A stretch of 64,000 nt of DNA from Burkholderia cepacia (GCF_029962485.1 NZ_CP073637.1:806001-870000); one strand, 5' to 3'. Numbered from the stretch's first letter, positions 33,321 through 42,986 are shown. Notes: generated by a model from the letters alone, not told the origin. Made by a program: numbers and translations.

Positions 33321-34481
33321 TCAGACTGCGCGTTGCAACGCGGTGCGGCGTTCCCACAGCGCGGCCGCAACGAACGCGGCGACGCAGACGACCAGCACGC
33401 CGACCAGCGCATTGCTGCCCAGTTGCTCCATCAACGCACCGGCCACCAGCGGGCCGCCGAAGCTCGCGGCGCTCCACGATGCCGACACGAGCGAGCTCGC
33501 GGTGACGAGCGCCGCGCCGCGGAAGCGTTCGCCGCATGCGACCAGCGACAACGTGTAGATGCTGCCGGCCGCCGCGCCGAGCACGAACAGCAGCGGCCAG
33601 CATAGCCACGGATTCGCGATGACGAACGGCAGCAGCGGCAGGCCGGCCAGCACGATCCAGCCGGCGCCGAGGTGCACGCGTTCGCGGCCCAGCTTGTCCG
33701 CGAGCCAGCCGATCGGGAACTGCATCGCGGTATCGCCGAACAGCATGATCGACGCGAGCAGCACGGCGGTCGCGCTCGCGACGCCGTGATCCATCGCGTA
33801 GAGCGGCAGCAGCGACAGCGCGAGCGTATCGAACAGCGCGAAGAAGCCGGTGCCGATGATCAGCGCGGGCATCCGCGGCAGGATATCGAGCCAGCGGCCG
33901 TGCGCTTCGTGATGCGCGTCGTCGCCGGCGAGCGGCGCGCGCCGGATCGTCGCGAGCGTCGGCAGCGCGAGCAGGAACAGCGCGCCGCACAGCGCGAAGC
34001 GGATGCTCGTCGCGCCGGCGATCTGGCTCACGAGGACGGGGCCCGCCATCTGGAACAGCGTGAAATTGGTTGCATAGATCGCAACGACGCGGCCGCGCGT
34101 CGAATCATCGGCGAGCTGGTTGACCCACGCTTCGCCGATCGTGAACAGCAGCATCAGCGCGGCGCCGCACAGCACGCGCAGCACGCCCCACAGGATCAGG
34201 TTCGACGTGAACTGCATCAGCGCGGTGGCGGCGGCGAGCAGCACGACCGACACGACGATCGCGCGGCGTGAGCCGATATGCCGCGCGAGCGCGGTGACGA
34301 ACGGGACGATCGCGAGGCCGCCGAGGGCCTGCGCTGCCGTCAGCATGCCGACGACGTTGGTGCCGTGACCGGCTTCAGTCAGCGCGAGTGCGGTGAGCGG
34401 CAGCGTGGCGCCGGTCCCGAGGCCGACGACCGCGACGCTCAGGATCAGCGCGAGAAAATCGCGATTCAGAATGGCTTTCAT
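33321..34481 (-). CDS. MFS transporter (YcaD-like)
   Basis: The 386-residue protein has 12 predicted helices, MFS loop motifs FVTALARHIGSRRAIVVS and IGWLADKLGRERVHLG, and a short cytoplasmic loop in the middle (about 185-205). It resembles the YcaD/TMEM-type efflux branch of the superfamily. It converges with the fahA operon and follows another MFS gene 93 bases upstream on the same strand; the two are probably separate units. Substrate unknown. Confidence 0.8.
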   Translation of the reverse strand: MKAILNRDFLALILSVAVVGLGTGATLPLTALALTEAGHGTNVVGMLTAAQALGGLAIVPFVTALARHIGSRRAIVVSVVLLAAATALMQFTSNLILWGVLRVLCGAALMLLFTIGEAWVNQLADDSTRGRVVAIYATNFTLFQMAGPVLVSQIAGATSIRFALCGALFLLALPTLATIRRAPLAGDDAHHEAHGRWLDILPRMPALIIGTGFFALFDTLALSLLPLYAMDHGVASATAVLLASIMLFGDTAMQFPIGWLADKLGRERVHLGAGWIVLAGLPLLPFVIANPWLCWPLLFVLGAAAGSIYTLSLVACGERFRGAALVTASSLVSASWSAASFGGPLVAGALMEQLGSNALVGVLVVCVAAFVAAALWERRTALQRAV

Positions 34482-34574
34482 CGGCCGGGATGCTACACCG
34501 CGGACCTTGAAAGGTCCATGAAGGCCATCAGGATCGAATGGGGTTGTGTACGCAACGAATGCAGCAGGGTCGCG

Positions 34575-35744
34575 TCAGACGTACTCGGTCGGCACGGCCA
34601 CCGAGCGCCGTTCGAGCGACGCCGACCACAGCGTGAGCGCGAGCGCCGCGACGGCCATCGCGACGCCGACCCACGGCAGGTTCACGAGCGACACGCCGGA
34701 GCCGATCGCCATCCCGCCGAGCCACGCGCCGGTCGCGTTGCCGAGGTTGAACGCACCCTGGTTCAGCGTCGACGCGAGGTTCGGCGCGTCGCTCGCGCGA
34801 TCGACGATCATGATCTGCAGCGGCGGCACGATCGCGAACGCGAGGATGCCCCACACGAAGATCGTCGCGAGCGCGGCGAACGGCACGTGCATCGTGCCCG
34901 CGAACAGCGCGAGGACGACTCCGATCAGCGCGAGCGTCGCGATCAGCGACGGCATCCGGCGCCAGTCGGCGAGCTTGCCGCCGAGGGTGCCGCCCACCGT
35001 CAACCCGAGGCCGAACAGCAGCAGCACGTAGGTGACCTGGCGCGGCGAGAAGCCCGTCACGTCCTCGAGGATCGGCGTGATGTACGTGAACACGCTGAAC
35101 AGGCTCGCGGACGCGAGCACGCTGATGCCGAGCACCATCAGCACCTGCGGGTGCTTCAGCACGCTGAATTCGCGCGTGATGCTGGTGTCGGGCATCGCGA
35201 GGTTCTTCGGCAGGCACACCGCGAGCGCGGCAGCGGCGGCGATGCCGATGCCGGTGACGGCCCAGAACGTCGCGCGCCAGCCGAACGCCTGGCCGAGCGC
35301 GGTGCCGAGCGGCACGCCGAGCACGTTCGCGAGCGTGAGGCCGGTGAACATCAGCGCGATGGCTTGCGCGCGGCGGTTCGGCGCGACGAGGTTGCTCGCG
35401 ACGACCGAGCCGATCCCGAAGAACGCGCCGTGGCAGAACGCGGTGACGACGCGCGCGGCCATCAGCACCGCATAGCCCGGTGCGATCGCGCAGAACAGGT
35501 TGCCGGCGATGAACAGCCCGATCAGGCCCATCAGTGCGCGCTTGCGCGGCATCTTCGCGGTGACGATCGCGAGGATCGGCGCGCCGATCGTCACGCCGAG
35601 CGCGTAGCCCGACACGAGCATCCCGGCGGCCGGAATCGACACGCCGAGATCGCGCGCGACATTGGGCAGCAACCCCATGATCACGAATTCGGTGGTACCG
35701 ATTCCAAATGCAGCGACGGCGAGGGCGAAAAGAGGTAGGGGCAT
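34575..35744 (-). CDS. DHA1-family MFS efflux transporter (AraJ/YdhP-like)
   Basis: The 389-residue protein has 12 helices and begins LFALAVAAFGIGTTEFVIMGLLPNVARDLG, the characteristic first helix of AraJ/YdhP/PbuE-type sugar or nucleoside efflux proteins. It also has the loop motif LAIVTAKMPRKRALMG and GGKLADWRRM in the second half. Members export arabinose, nucleosides or drugs; which applies here cannot be told. About 240 bases without a gene separate it from bluB on the same strand. Confidence 0.85.
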   Translation of the reverse strand: MPLPLFALAVAAFGIGTTEFVIMGLLPNVARDLGVSIPAAGMLVSGYALGVTIGAPILAIVTAKMPRKRALMGLIGLFIAGNLFCAIAPGYAVLMAARVVTAFCHGAFFGIGSVVASNLVAPNRRAQAIALMFTGLTLANVLGVPLGTALGQAFGWRATFWAVTGIGIAAAAALAVCLPKNLAMPDTSITREFSVLKHPQVLMVLGISVLASASLFSVFTYITPILEDVTGFSPRQVTYVLLLFGLGLTVGGTLGGKLADWRRMPSLIATLALIGVVLALFAGTMHVPFAALATIFVWGILAFAIVPPLQIMIVDRASDAPNLASTLNQGAFNLGNATGAWLGGMAIGSGVSLVNLPWVGVAMAVAALALTLWSASLERRSVAVPTEYV

Positions 35745-35985
35745 CGCGGTAGGCTCGGGAAAGATGCCGCTCGAGCCGGGCGCAGGATGCGCGGGACGGG
35801 CGGTGGGTCAGTCGAATGACAGCCGCGATTCTACTTCAGTGAAAACCCCTACGCTTGGGGCCAAAACGGTTGTTGCCGGCGTGCGACGGGCCAGCAGTCG
35901 GAACGCTCACAGTGTGGGATTTCGAGGCGATTTGCCGCGTCGGGCCGAATCGGGGCCGGAGCGATGGCAACTGCCGGGCCGGCCA

Positions 35986-36735
35986 TCACGCGACGCGTTC
36001 GGGCGCTTCACCGGGGAGGGCGTTCGACGCGCTCGTCACGTCGACATCCGATTCCGCACTTGCAGGTGTCGAGGCTGCGCCGGCGGCTTCGATTGCGGCC
36101 GGATCGTCCCAGCCGTTCTCGAACAGGCATGCTTCGATCGGCATTCGCGCGGCCCAGCGCTCCTGTTCGAGCATCGGTTTCGCATAGAACGCGTCGACGT
36201 GCCCGACGCACAGCACGGCGATCGGCTTCGCGCCGTCGGGCATCCGCAGCAGCGTGCGCAGCGCATCGACGTCGAACAGTGACACCCAGCCCATCCCGAG
36301 CCCTTCCGCGCGCGCCGCGAGCCACATGTTCTGGATCGCGCACGCGGCGGATGCCAGATCCATCTCCGGCAGCGTGCGGCGGCCGAACACGTGGCGCTCG
36401 CGGCCGTCGGCGAGCGCCACGACCAGCAGCTCGCCGCATTCGCGTATGCCTTCGACCTTCAGCCGCATGAATTCGTCCTGGCGCTCGCCGAGCGCATCGG
36501 CGGTCGCGCGGCGCTCGGCCTCGACCAGCGCGTGGATCGCGGTGCGCAGCGCGGGATCGGTAATGCGAATGAAGCGCCACGGCTGCATGAAGCCGACGCT
36601 CGGTGCATGGTGCGCCGCGCGCAGCAAGCGCGCGAGCACCGCCGGATCGACGGGCGCCGGTGTGAAGTGGCGCATGTCGCGCCGTTCGAAAATGGCGCGG
36701 TAGACCGCGGCGAGGTCGGAGTCGTCGAAACGCAT
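35986..36735 (-). CDS. bluB: 5,6-dimethylbenzimidazole synthase BluB
   Basis: The 249-residue flavin-destructase has a nitroreductase fold: RAIFERRDMRHFTPAPV at the N-terminus, APSVGFMQPWRFIRI (FMN phosphate binding), and VFGRRTLPEMDLASAACAIQNMWLAARAEGLGMGWVSLF. The Asp in PEMDLASA and the Ser in APSVG are the residues known to be required in BluB. It cannibalises FMNH2 with oxygen to make the lower ligand of vitamin B12. There is a roughly 35-residue poorly conserved C-terminal extension. No other cobalamin gene or B12 riboswitch is found around it. Confidence 0.9.
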   Translation of the reverse strand: MRFDDSDLAAVYRAIFERRDMRHFTPAPVDPAVLARLLRAAHHAPSVGFMQPWRFIRITDPALRTAIHALVEAERRATADALGERQDEFMRLKVEGIRECGELLVVALADGRERHVFGRRTLPEMDLASAACAIQNMWLAARAEGLGMGWVSLFDVDALRTLLRMPDGAKPIAVLCVGHVDAFYAKPMLEQERWAARMPIEACLFENGWDDPAAIEAAGAASTPASAESDVDVTSASNALPGEAPERVA

Positions 36736-36906
36736 GAGCGGTGGAAGCAGGGGTGACGTCGGCGCAACGATAGCAGACGGTGCGCACGAAACGTTACTTC
36801 ATCTGAAACAAAGCACGGAATTGTTGATGAAGACGAGTGCAGTGCACAGTAACGAGAACAAGCAAACGATTGCGGATGCGCTGCAGGTCGTGAAACGCGC
36901 CGTTTT

Positions 36907-37905
36907 TCAGCGGTTTGCCGTCACGACGTTCTGCGGCGTGCCCGCATGCCACGCCTCGATGTTCAGCAGTGTGGTGTGCGCGATCTCGGCGAGCGCCTCG
37001 CGCGTGAAGAACGCTTGGTGCGACGTGACGATCACGTTCGGGAACGTCAGCAGGCGTGCGAGTACGTCGTCCTGTAGCGGCAGATCGGAGTGATCCTCGA
37101 AGAACAGCCCGCTTTCTTCTTCGTACACGTCGAGCCCGAGGTGGCCGAGCTGGCCGCTCTTGAGCGCGTCGACCAGCGCCTGCGCATCGACGAGGCCGCC
37201 GCGACCGGTGTTGATCAGCATCGCGCCGTGCTTCATCCGCGCGAGCGTTCGTTCGTTGATCAGATGGTGCGTGGACGGCAGCAGCGGGCAGTGCAGGCTG
37301 ACGATGTCGGCGTGGTGCAGCAGCTCGTCGAGCTCGACGTAGCGCGCGCCGAACGCGATCAGCTCGTCGTTGTACGGCGGCACGGAGTGCGCGAGCACGT
37401 GCATCCCGAAGCCCATCATGATCTTCGCGAACACGCTGCCGATGATGCCGGTGCCGATCACGCCGACGGTCTTGCCGTGCAGGTCGAAGCCGAGCAGCCC
37501 GTTCAGCGAGAAATCGCCTTCGCGGGTGCGCGCGACCGCGCGCGGCAGCCGGCGGTTGAGCGCCAGGATCAGCGCGACCGCGTGTTCGGCGACCGCATGC
37601 GGCGAATACGCGGGCACGCGCACGACCGTGATGCCGAGTCGCTCGGCGGCCGCGAGGTCGACATGGTTGAAGCCGGCCGAGCGCAGCGCGATCAGCCGCG
37701 TGCCGCCGTCGGCCAGCCGTTCGAGCACGGCTGCGTCGACGGTGTCGTTGACGAACGGGCACACGACTTCATAGCCGTGCGCGAGGATCGCGGTTTCCGC
37801 GTCGAGGTGCGACGGCTGGAAGTGCAGCCGATAGCCGAACTGCCGGTTGGCGGCGGCAAACGAATCGTCGTCGTACTGCCGGCTGCTGAACAGGATCACG
37901 CGCAC
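36907..37905 (-). CDS. ldhA: D-2-hydroxyacid dehydrogenase, D-lactate dehydrogenase type
   Basis: The 332-residue NAD-dependent enzyme has GTGIIG at 151-156 (dinucleotide fold), LRSAGFNHVDL for substrate and catalytic Arg support, MLINTGRGGLVDAQALVDAL, and HQAFFTREAL with the catalytic His near residue 296. This is the LdhA branch that reduces pyruvate to D-lactate. The LysR gene upstream on the same strand (30 bases from stop to start) may regulate it or be co-transcribed with it. A 171-base gene-free gap separates its stop from bluB. Confidence 0.87.
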   Translation of the reverse strand: MRVILFSSRQYDDDSFAAANRQFGYRLHFQPSHLDAETAILAHGYEVVCPFVNDTVDAAVLERLADGGTRLIALRSAGFNHVDLAAAERLGITVVRVPAYSPHAVAEHAVALILALNRRLPRAVARTREGDFSLNGLLGFDLHGKTVGVIGTGIIGSVFAKIMMGFGMHVLAHSVPPYNDELIAFGARYVELDELLHHADIVSLHCPLLPSTHHLINERTLARMKHGAMLINTGRGGLVDAQALVDALKSGQLGHLGLDVYEEESGLFFEDHSDLPLQDDVLARLLTFPNVIVTSHQAFFTREALAEIAHTTLLNIEAWHAGTPQNVVTANR

Positions 37906-37935
37906 GCTGCACCTCCGATGGCTGACGCGCGCAGT

Positions 37936-38919
37936 TTACTGCAGCCCCGTGACGATGTCGGACCGTTCCGGCCCGCGCGGCGGCCGCAGGAAGCCGTAGT
38001 CCGTTTGGTCGCGAGGCGTTCGTGCGCTGAAGTGGTCCAGCGCATGTTCGACGAAGCTGCGTGTGCGGGCCGGCACGTACTGGCGGTTCGGGTAGACAAG
38101 CGACAGCTGCGTATCGGGATCGTCGATCCGGTAGCCGGCCAGCAGCCGCACGAGCGTGCCGCTGTTGAGCGCGTCGGCGACGCACGGCTCGGGCAGCACC
38201 GCGATGCCGGCACCGGCCACGGCGGCTGCGTGGACCAGCGCGAGCTGGTTGACCGTGCACGCCGGGCGCACCGTGACCGAGTGCGCGACGCCGTCGTGGC
38301 CGACGAGCTGCCACGACGGCGCATGCTGGTGCGGCGCGAGCGTGACCCAGTCGTGGCCCGGCAGGTCGTCGGGGGCGCGCGGCTCGCCGCGCCGGTCGAG
38401 ATAGGCCGGCGCCGCGCAGGCGACGAACGGATTCGGCGCGAGCGCATGGCCGATCAGCGACGGGTTGCCGTCGAGCCGGTTGCCCGTGACGATGCCGACG
38501 TCGTAACCCGAGTCGAGCACGTCGAGCGGCCCTTCGGCGACGGTCAGCTGCACGCGCAGCTCGGGGTAGCGGTGCCGGAAGCTGCTGACGAGCGGTGTCA
38601 GCGCCAGGGGCGAAAGCAGCCCCGATGCGACGACGCGCAGCGTGCCGGCCGGTTCGCGCACGGCATGCGCGACGGACGACTCGAGGTGGTCGAATTCCTC
38701 GAGCAGCGCACGGCAACCGTCGAGGTAGCGCACGCCGGCCTCGGTGAGCGACAGGTTGCGCGTGGTGCGGTGGATCAGCCGGGTGTTCAGGTGGCCCTCG
38801 AGCATCGCGATCGAACGCGTGACGAGTGCATTGGACACGCCGAGATGGTGCGCCGCGCGCCGGAAGCTTTGCTGCTCGGCGACGCAGACGAATACACGCA
38901 TGGTCTGAATCTGGTTCAT
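37936..38919 (-). CDS. LysR-family transcriptional regulator
   Basis: The 327-residue protein has an N-terminal winged helix (about 1-62, with VFVCVAEQQSFRRAAHHLGVSNALVTRSIAMLEGHLNTRLIHRT) and a periplasmic-binding-protein-like effector domain. LTPLVSSFRHRYPELRVQLTV starts the effector half, as in the CrgA/AaeR branch. It may be co-transcribed with ldhA, or it may act divergently on the aminotransferase gene across a long low-GC gap. The ligand is unknown. Confidence 0.88.
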   Translation of the reverse strand: MNQIQTMRVFVCVAEQQSFRRAAHHLGVSNALVTRSIAMLEGHLNTRLIHRTTRNLSLTEAGVRYLDGCRALLEEFDHLESSVAHAVREPAGTLRVVASGLLSPLALTPLVSSFRHRYPELRVQLTVAEGPLDVLDSGYDVGIVTGNRLDGNPSLIGHALAPNPFVACAAPAYLDRRGEPRAPDDLPGHDWVTLAPHQHAPSWQLVGHDGVAHSVTVRPACTVNQLALVHAAAVAGAGIAVLPEPCVADALNSGTLVRLLAGYRIDDPDTQLSLVYPNRQYVPARTRSFVEHALDHFSARTPRDQTDYGFLRPPRGPERSDIVTGLQ

Positions 38920-39672
38920 GGCTTGCGTATTTCTGGCCCGGTTGATTGATTATGTTGTGATTTTTCGCCGCGCAACCCCGAAAGCGCATCGCGCGGCACC
39001 CAGTTCTCCCTCGTATCGAAAAATCGTTTCTTTCGATTCCGCAGACGATTGTTCAATACAGAACCGATATCCGTCAACCTGAGAAAAGGGGCGGGTTGCG
39101 GAAAATCGAAATCGCGGGTAACGGTTAAACGCTGCGATGCAACACGTGCGTGGCGTGCAAAACTGACGCGGTATTGGAATATGCGCTCATGTGATAAATA
39201 TTTTGCATATTAATCAATGGTTTGTTGGCGGCATGGATGGCTCTGTTTCGTTAATTTCCGGAGTCGTGCCCCAATACATGCAACGATAATGGATGTTTTG
39301 CTGGGGTGTGCCGGTATTGCGTATCGCATTCGGCGTGGCGGTTTTTATCGGGCGGCCGGTCTATTGCATTCGACGCGAAAGTTGACGTAAACCGTCGGCA
39401 TCGGCGAATCGCGGCGTTATTGGCGAAGAAAATCATGCGTGCGGAAGCCGAATGGAACCGTTTCGCAACCGGTCCGCAATCCTTTTTCAATCGGAATGGC
39501 CATCGCGCAATACGCACGCGGCCGGCTGGCCCGGTCCGGCGACCGGGCCACCGTCGCGCTGTCCGGCCGAGCGTGCCTCTTGCGCGAGGCCGCGGAACGC
39601 GGAATGATCGATCAGTTCGCCATGCAGTGTGGCGAGCGTTCGTGCATTTTCCTTCCTCACCTCTTGCCAGCC
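38920..39672. other. 753-base gene-free, relatively AT-rich intergenic region
   Basis: This is much more AT-rich than its surroundings, with ATAAATATTTTGCATATTAA near 39195-39215 and TTTTTCAATCGG near 39485. Open frames here are short and lack coding bias; an 88-codon reverse frame (39251-39517) has no recognisable protein and I do not call it. It could hold a long promoter, leader or small RNA for the aminotransferase, or be remnant DNA. I see no transposon ends or tRNA. Confidence 0.5.
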
Positions 39673-40884
39673 ATGTCCATCGATTACTCGCCGATTCCCT
39701 GTCCCGTCGTCGTGCCGCTCGACGCGATCCTGCCCGAAGAACCGCTGCTGATGATGGGGGCCGGCCCGGTTCCGATCCCGGCCGCCGTCGCGAAGGCGAA
39801 CACGGTCGTGATCAACCACCTCGGCGCGACGATGGCGAAGATCATCGAGCAGGTGAAGGAGATGGCGCGGTACGTGTTCCAGACCCGCACGAAGTGGGTG
39901 CTCGGCGTCGCGGGCCCCGGCTCGGCCGCGATGGAGATGGCGATCTCGAACCTCGCCTGGCGCGGTACGCGCGTGCTGTCGATCCGCAACGGCTTCTTCA
40001 GCGCGCGGATGGCCGAGATGGCCACGCGCGTCGGCGCCGACGTCGCGACGCTCGAAGTGGCCGACCGCGCGGTCGCGAGCCTCGACGAGATCGCGGATGC
40101 GATCGCGCGCGAGCGGCCGGAGATCGTCACGATCGTGCAGGGCGAGACGTCGAACACGGTGTGGAACCGCGACCTGCGCGACATCGCGGCGCTCGCGAAG
40201 GCGGCCGGCGCACTGGTCGTCGTCGACGCGGTGTGCACGCTGTCGACGATGCCGCTCGAGATGGACGCGTGGGGCATCGACGCGGTGATCACCGGCGGCC
40301 AGAAGGGGCTGTCGTCGATCCCGGGCGTGTCGCTGATCGCTTTCTCCGATGCCGCATGGGAGCGCATGAAGCATCGCACCGAGCCGAACGCGCACTGGTG
40401 CCTCGACATGGCGCTCGCGGAGAACTTCTGGCACAACGCGGGCTATCACTACACGGCGCCCGTGTCCGGTGTGCTCGCGCTGCACGAGGCGCTGCGGCTC
40501 GTCTGCGCGGAGACGCTTGAAAGCCGCTTCGCACGCCATCTGCGCTGCTCGCTCGCGCTGCAGGCGGGCGTCGAGTCGATGGGGCTCAAGCTCTATGCGC
40601 CGAAGGACTGCCGGCTCAATTCGGTGGTCGGGATCGAGACGCCGGAAGGGCTGACGCCGGGAATGGTCTGCGGCCATATCTCGAAGCAGTACCAGGTCGA
40701 GATCTCGGGCTCGTTCGGCTTGCCGATCGTGCGGATCGGGCAGATGGGCGAGCAGTGCCGCGAACACAACCTGTTCCGTACGCTGCATGCGTTCGGTCGC
40801 ACGATGGTCGACCTGAAGGTGCCGGTCGACCTGCCGGCCGGCGTCGCGGCGCTTGAGCAGGAACTGTCGCAGCGCGGCGCGTAA
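39673..40884 (+). CDS. Class V PLP-dependent aminotransferase (alanine-glyoxylate / pyridoxamine-pyruvate type)
   Basis: The 403-residue enzyme has the class V aminotransferase fold. Segments seen are MMGAGPVPIP at the N-terminus, GVAGPGSAAMEMAISNL (phosphate cup), VVVDAVCTLSTMPLEMDAWGID (PLP-ring Asp) and the Schiff-base Lys211 in ITGGQKGLSSIPG. This fits the alanine-glyoxylate aminotransferase family that includes pyridoxamine-pyruvate aminotransferase, and the length and G-G-Q-K-G motif resemble the latter. The start at 39673 is chosen by homology; the frame is open upstream to 39439. It stands alone between a long leader and a convergent AraC gene. Confidence 0.8.
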   Translation: MSIDYSPIPCPVVVPLDAILPEEPLLMMGAGPVPIPAAVAKANTVVINHLGATMAKIIEQVKEMARYVFQTRTKWVLGVAGPGSAAMEMAISNLAWRGTRVLSIRNGFFSARMAEMATRVGADVATLEVADRAVASLDEIADAIARERPEIVTIVQGETSNTVWNRDLRDIAALAKAAGALVVVDAVCTLSTMPLEMDAWGIDAVITGGQKGLSSIPGVSLIAFSDAAWERMKHRTEPNAHWCLDMALAENFWHNAGYHYTAPVSGVLALHEALRLVCAETLESRFARHLRCSLALQAGVESMGLKLYAPKDCRLNSVVGIETPEGLTPGMVCGHISKQYQVEISGSFGLPIVRIGQMGEQCREHNLFRTLHAFGRTMVDLKVPVDLPAGVAALEQELSQRGA

Positions 40885-40911
40885 GCGGAAAAGCGAGGGA
40901 AGGGGCTGTGC

Positions 40912-41847
40912 TCAGCGGCCCTGCATCGCGCGCCGGTACGTATTCGGCGTCGTGCCATGCGCATCGCGAAAGCGGTGACTGAAGTGGCCGGCGTTCGCGT
41001 AGCCGCAGTCGGCTGCGACCTGTGCGAGCGGCAGCGCCGTCGTGCGCAGCAATTCACGCGCCCGGGCGAGGCGCTGCTCGGCCACCCAAGCGTGCGGCGC
41101 CCGGCCGAACGACAGCCGGAACATCCGCGAGAAATGGTATTCGGACAGCGCGGCGACCTCGGCCAGTTCGCCGAGCGTCAACGGCTGCGTGAGATACGTG
41201 TCGATATAGTCGCGCACGCGGCGGCGCACGGCCGGCGCGAGCCCGCCGCGGAACGTCGTGTCGGTGCGCGTCGTGCTCTGCCCGCGCAGCAGCAGGCTCA
41301 GCACCTCGTGTGCGGTCTCGTTCACGCGCAGCCGCTCGTCGGCATCGTCCCAACCGTCGAGCGCGAGCGAGCGCAGCAGCGTCGCGACGCGCGCATCCTC
41401 GAAATAGGTGCGATCGGCGAGCTTCAGTTCGCGCGGCTCGCGGTCGAGCTCGCGGATCGCGCGCTGCGTGAAGTGTTCGGGCAGGAAATACAGGTGGATG
41501 AAGTGCATCTCGCCGCGCACCCACCAGCGCGATTCATGGTCGCCCGGCAGCGCGCACAGCAGGCTCGGCGCGCCGTAGCGCGGCACGCGTTGGCGCTCGG
41601 TCCGATAGCCGCCGTCGAGGTAACACGACAGCGTGTGGTGGCCGGGCTGCTCGTAGACCGTCTCGCTTTCGTCGGTGATCCGCGTCCATTCGGCGATCGC
41701 CAGATGGTCGCCGAGCCACGCAAAGCGCTCGAGCGTCGCGTTCGCGTCGGCGAGCGTGCGGCAGACCGACTGCAGGCCGAACGGCAGATCGCCGCCGGCC
41801 AGGGCGGCGGCGTGGTCGACGGGGGGAGCGGAGAGGGAGAGGCTCAT
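40912..41847 (-). CDS. AraC-family transcriptional regulator
   Basis: The 311-residue protein has an N-terminal sensing domain with no clear cupin motif and a C-terminal AraC HTH pair (about 215-308): LTLGELAEVAALSEYHFSRMFRLSFGRAPHAWV and LAQVAADCGYANAGHFSHRFRDAHGTTPNTYRR. The start at 41847 (MSLSLS) has GGGAGAGG upstream. It is divergent from the EamA transporter across 134 bases, so that gene is its probable target. Confidence 0.87.
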   Translation of the reverse strand: MSLSLSAPPVDHAAALAGGDLPFGLQSVCRTLADANATLERFAWLGDHLAIAEWTRITDESETVYEQPGHHTLSCYLDGGYRTERQRVPRYGAPSLLCALPGDHESRWWVRGEMHFIHLYFLPEHFTQRAIRELDREPRELKLADRTYFEDARVATLLRSLALDGWDDADERLRVNETAHEVLSLLLRGQSTTRTDTTFRGGLAPAVRRRVRDYIDTYLTQPLTLGELAEVAALSEYHFSRMFRLSFGRAPHAWVAEQRLARARELLRTTALPLAQVAADCGYANAGHFSHRFRDAHGTTPNTYRRAMQGR

Positions 41848-41981
41848 GATGCGCCGAGTATAAGCGGGCGCGCGGGGGCGCGTGCGGCGTGCCGAAAAAG
41901 ACCGCAATTCCGGACAATCGGCCCACGCCGCGCGGCGGCATAGTCGGGATCCCGATTCACCCGATTCTCCGGATTGCCGCC

Positions 41982-42872
41982 ATGAACCTGTCGCTTTATT
42001 TCGTCACCGTGCTGATCTGGGGCACCACCTGGATCGCGATCAAGTGGCAGCTCGGCTCGGTGCCGCCGCCCGTGTCGATCGCATGGCGCTTCTGGCTCGC
42101 GGCCGTCGTGCTGTTCGCGCTGCTGCGCGTGATGCGCCGGCCGGTGCGCCCGCCGCGCGAAGCGTGGCGCTTTCTCGTCGCGCAAGGCTTCGCACTGTTC
42201 TGCCTGAACTTCCTGTGCTTCTACTATGCGGAGCAGGTCGTGCCGAGCGGCCTCGTCGCGGTGATCTTCTCGACCGCGCCGCTCCTGAACTCGATCAACG
42301 GCCGGCTGTTCATGGGCCGTCCGCTGCGGCCGTCGGCGATCGCCGGCGCCTTGCTCGGGCTGACCGGCATCGCGTGCCTGTTCTGGCAGCAGATGGCCGG
42401 CCATCTCGACGATCACGCGACCTGGACGGGGCTCGCGATCGCGTTCGCGGGCACGATGTGCTTCTCGATCGGCAACCTGCTGTCGAGCCGGATGCAGTCG
42501 ATAGGGCTGCACCCGCTCGTGACCAACGGCTGGGCGATGCTGATCGGCGCGGCGATCCTGACCGTCGGCAGCGTGGTGGCCGGGATGCCGTTCACGCTCG
42601 ACACGAGCCCGCGCTATCTCGGCGCGCTCGTGTACCTGGCCGTGCCGGGCTCGGTGATCGGCTTCACCGCGTACCTGACACTCGTCGGCCGGATCGGGCC
42701 GGAGCGTGCCGCGTACTGCACGGTGCTGTTCCCGATCGTCGCGCTGGCCGTGTCGACGGTGTTCGAGGGCTATCAGTGGTCGCCGCTCGCGGTGGTTGGG
42801 CTGCTGCTCGTGGTAGCCGGCAATCTCGTCGCGTTCGACCTGACACGCCGGCTGTTTCTGCGGACGGCGTGA
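41982..42872 (+). CDS. EamA/DMT-family transporter
   Basis: The 296-residue protein has ten predicted helices in two EamA repeats, beginning YFVTVLIWGTTWIAIKWQLG and with a second repeat from about residue 150 (TWTGLAIAFAGTMCFSIGNLLSS). Members export amino acids or other metabolites. ATG 41982 gives a normal membrane start; the frame is open from 41889 (MPKKTA) but that extension is not membrane-like. The ribosome site is weak. It is probably controlled by the divergent AraC protein. Confidence 0.87.
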   Translation: MNLSLYFVTVLIWGTTWIAIKWQLGSVPPPVSIAWRFWLAAVVLFALLRVMRRPVRPPREAWRFLVAQGFALFCLNFLCFYYAEQVVPSGLVAVIFSTAPLLNSINGRLFMGRPLRPSAIAGALLGLTGIACLFWQQMAGHLDDHATWTGLAIAFAGTMCFSIGNLLSSRMQSIGLHPLVTNGWAMLIGAAILTVGSVVAGMPFTLDTSPRYLGALVYLAVPGSVIGFTAYLTLVGRIGPERAAYCTVLFPIVALAVSTVFEGYQWSPLAVVGLLLVVAGNLVAFDLTRRLFLRTA

Positions 42873-42928
42873 CGGATGATGGGAGGGGGCGGCGTCGCCG
42901 GCCCGGCCACCCGATTTGGTTGTCATGG

Positions 42929-42957
42929 TTGACTTGGTTTCGATTCGAGCCTACGCT
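42929..42957 (+). promoter_or_regulatory. Putative promoter of the RES toxin-antitoxin operon
   Basis: TTGACT (42929-42934) and TACGCT (42952-42957) are 17 bases apart, 30 bases before the ribosome site AAGGAGG of the antitoxin gene. Two adjacent imperfect repeats (TTGGTTTCGATTCG and upstream TTTGGTTGTC) could be where the antitoxin binds. Confidence 0.45.
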
Positions 42958-42986
42958 TGAGCCTCCGGTCGTGCAAGGAGGCGGTG

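Noticed and set aside
36736..36906. Cobalamin riboswitch upstream of bluB
   Set aside because: No B12-box-like sequence (AGYCMGGAGACC type) is visible in the flanking gaps on the coding strand.
39251..39517. An 88-codon reverse frame in the 753-base gap
   Set aside because: Its translation is Arg/Ser/His-rich and shows no domain, ribosome site or neighbour relation; the gap is AT-rich and non-coding in appearance.
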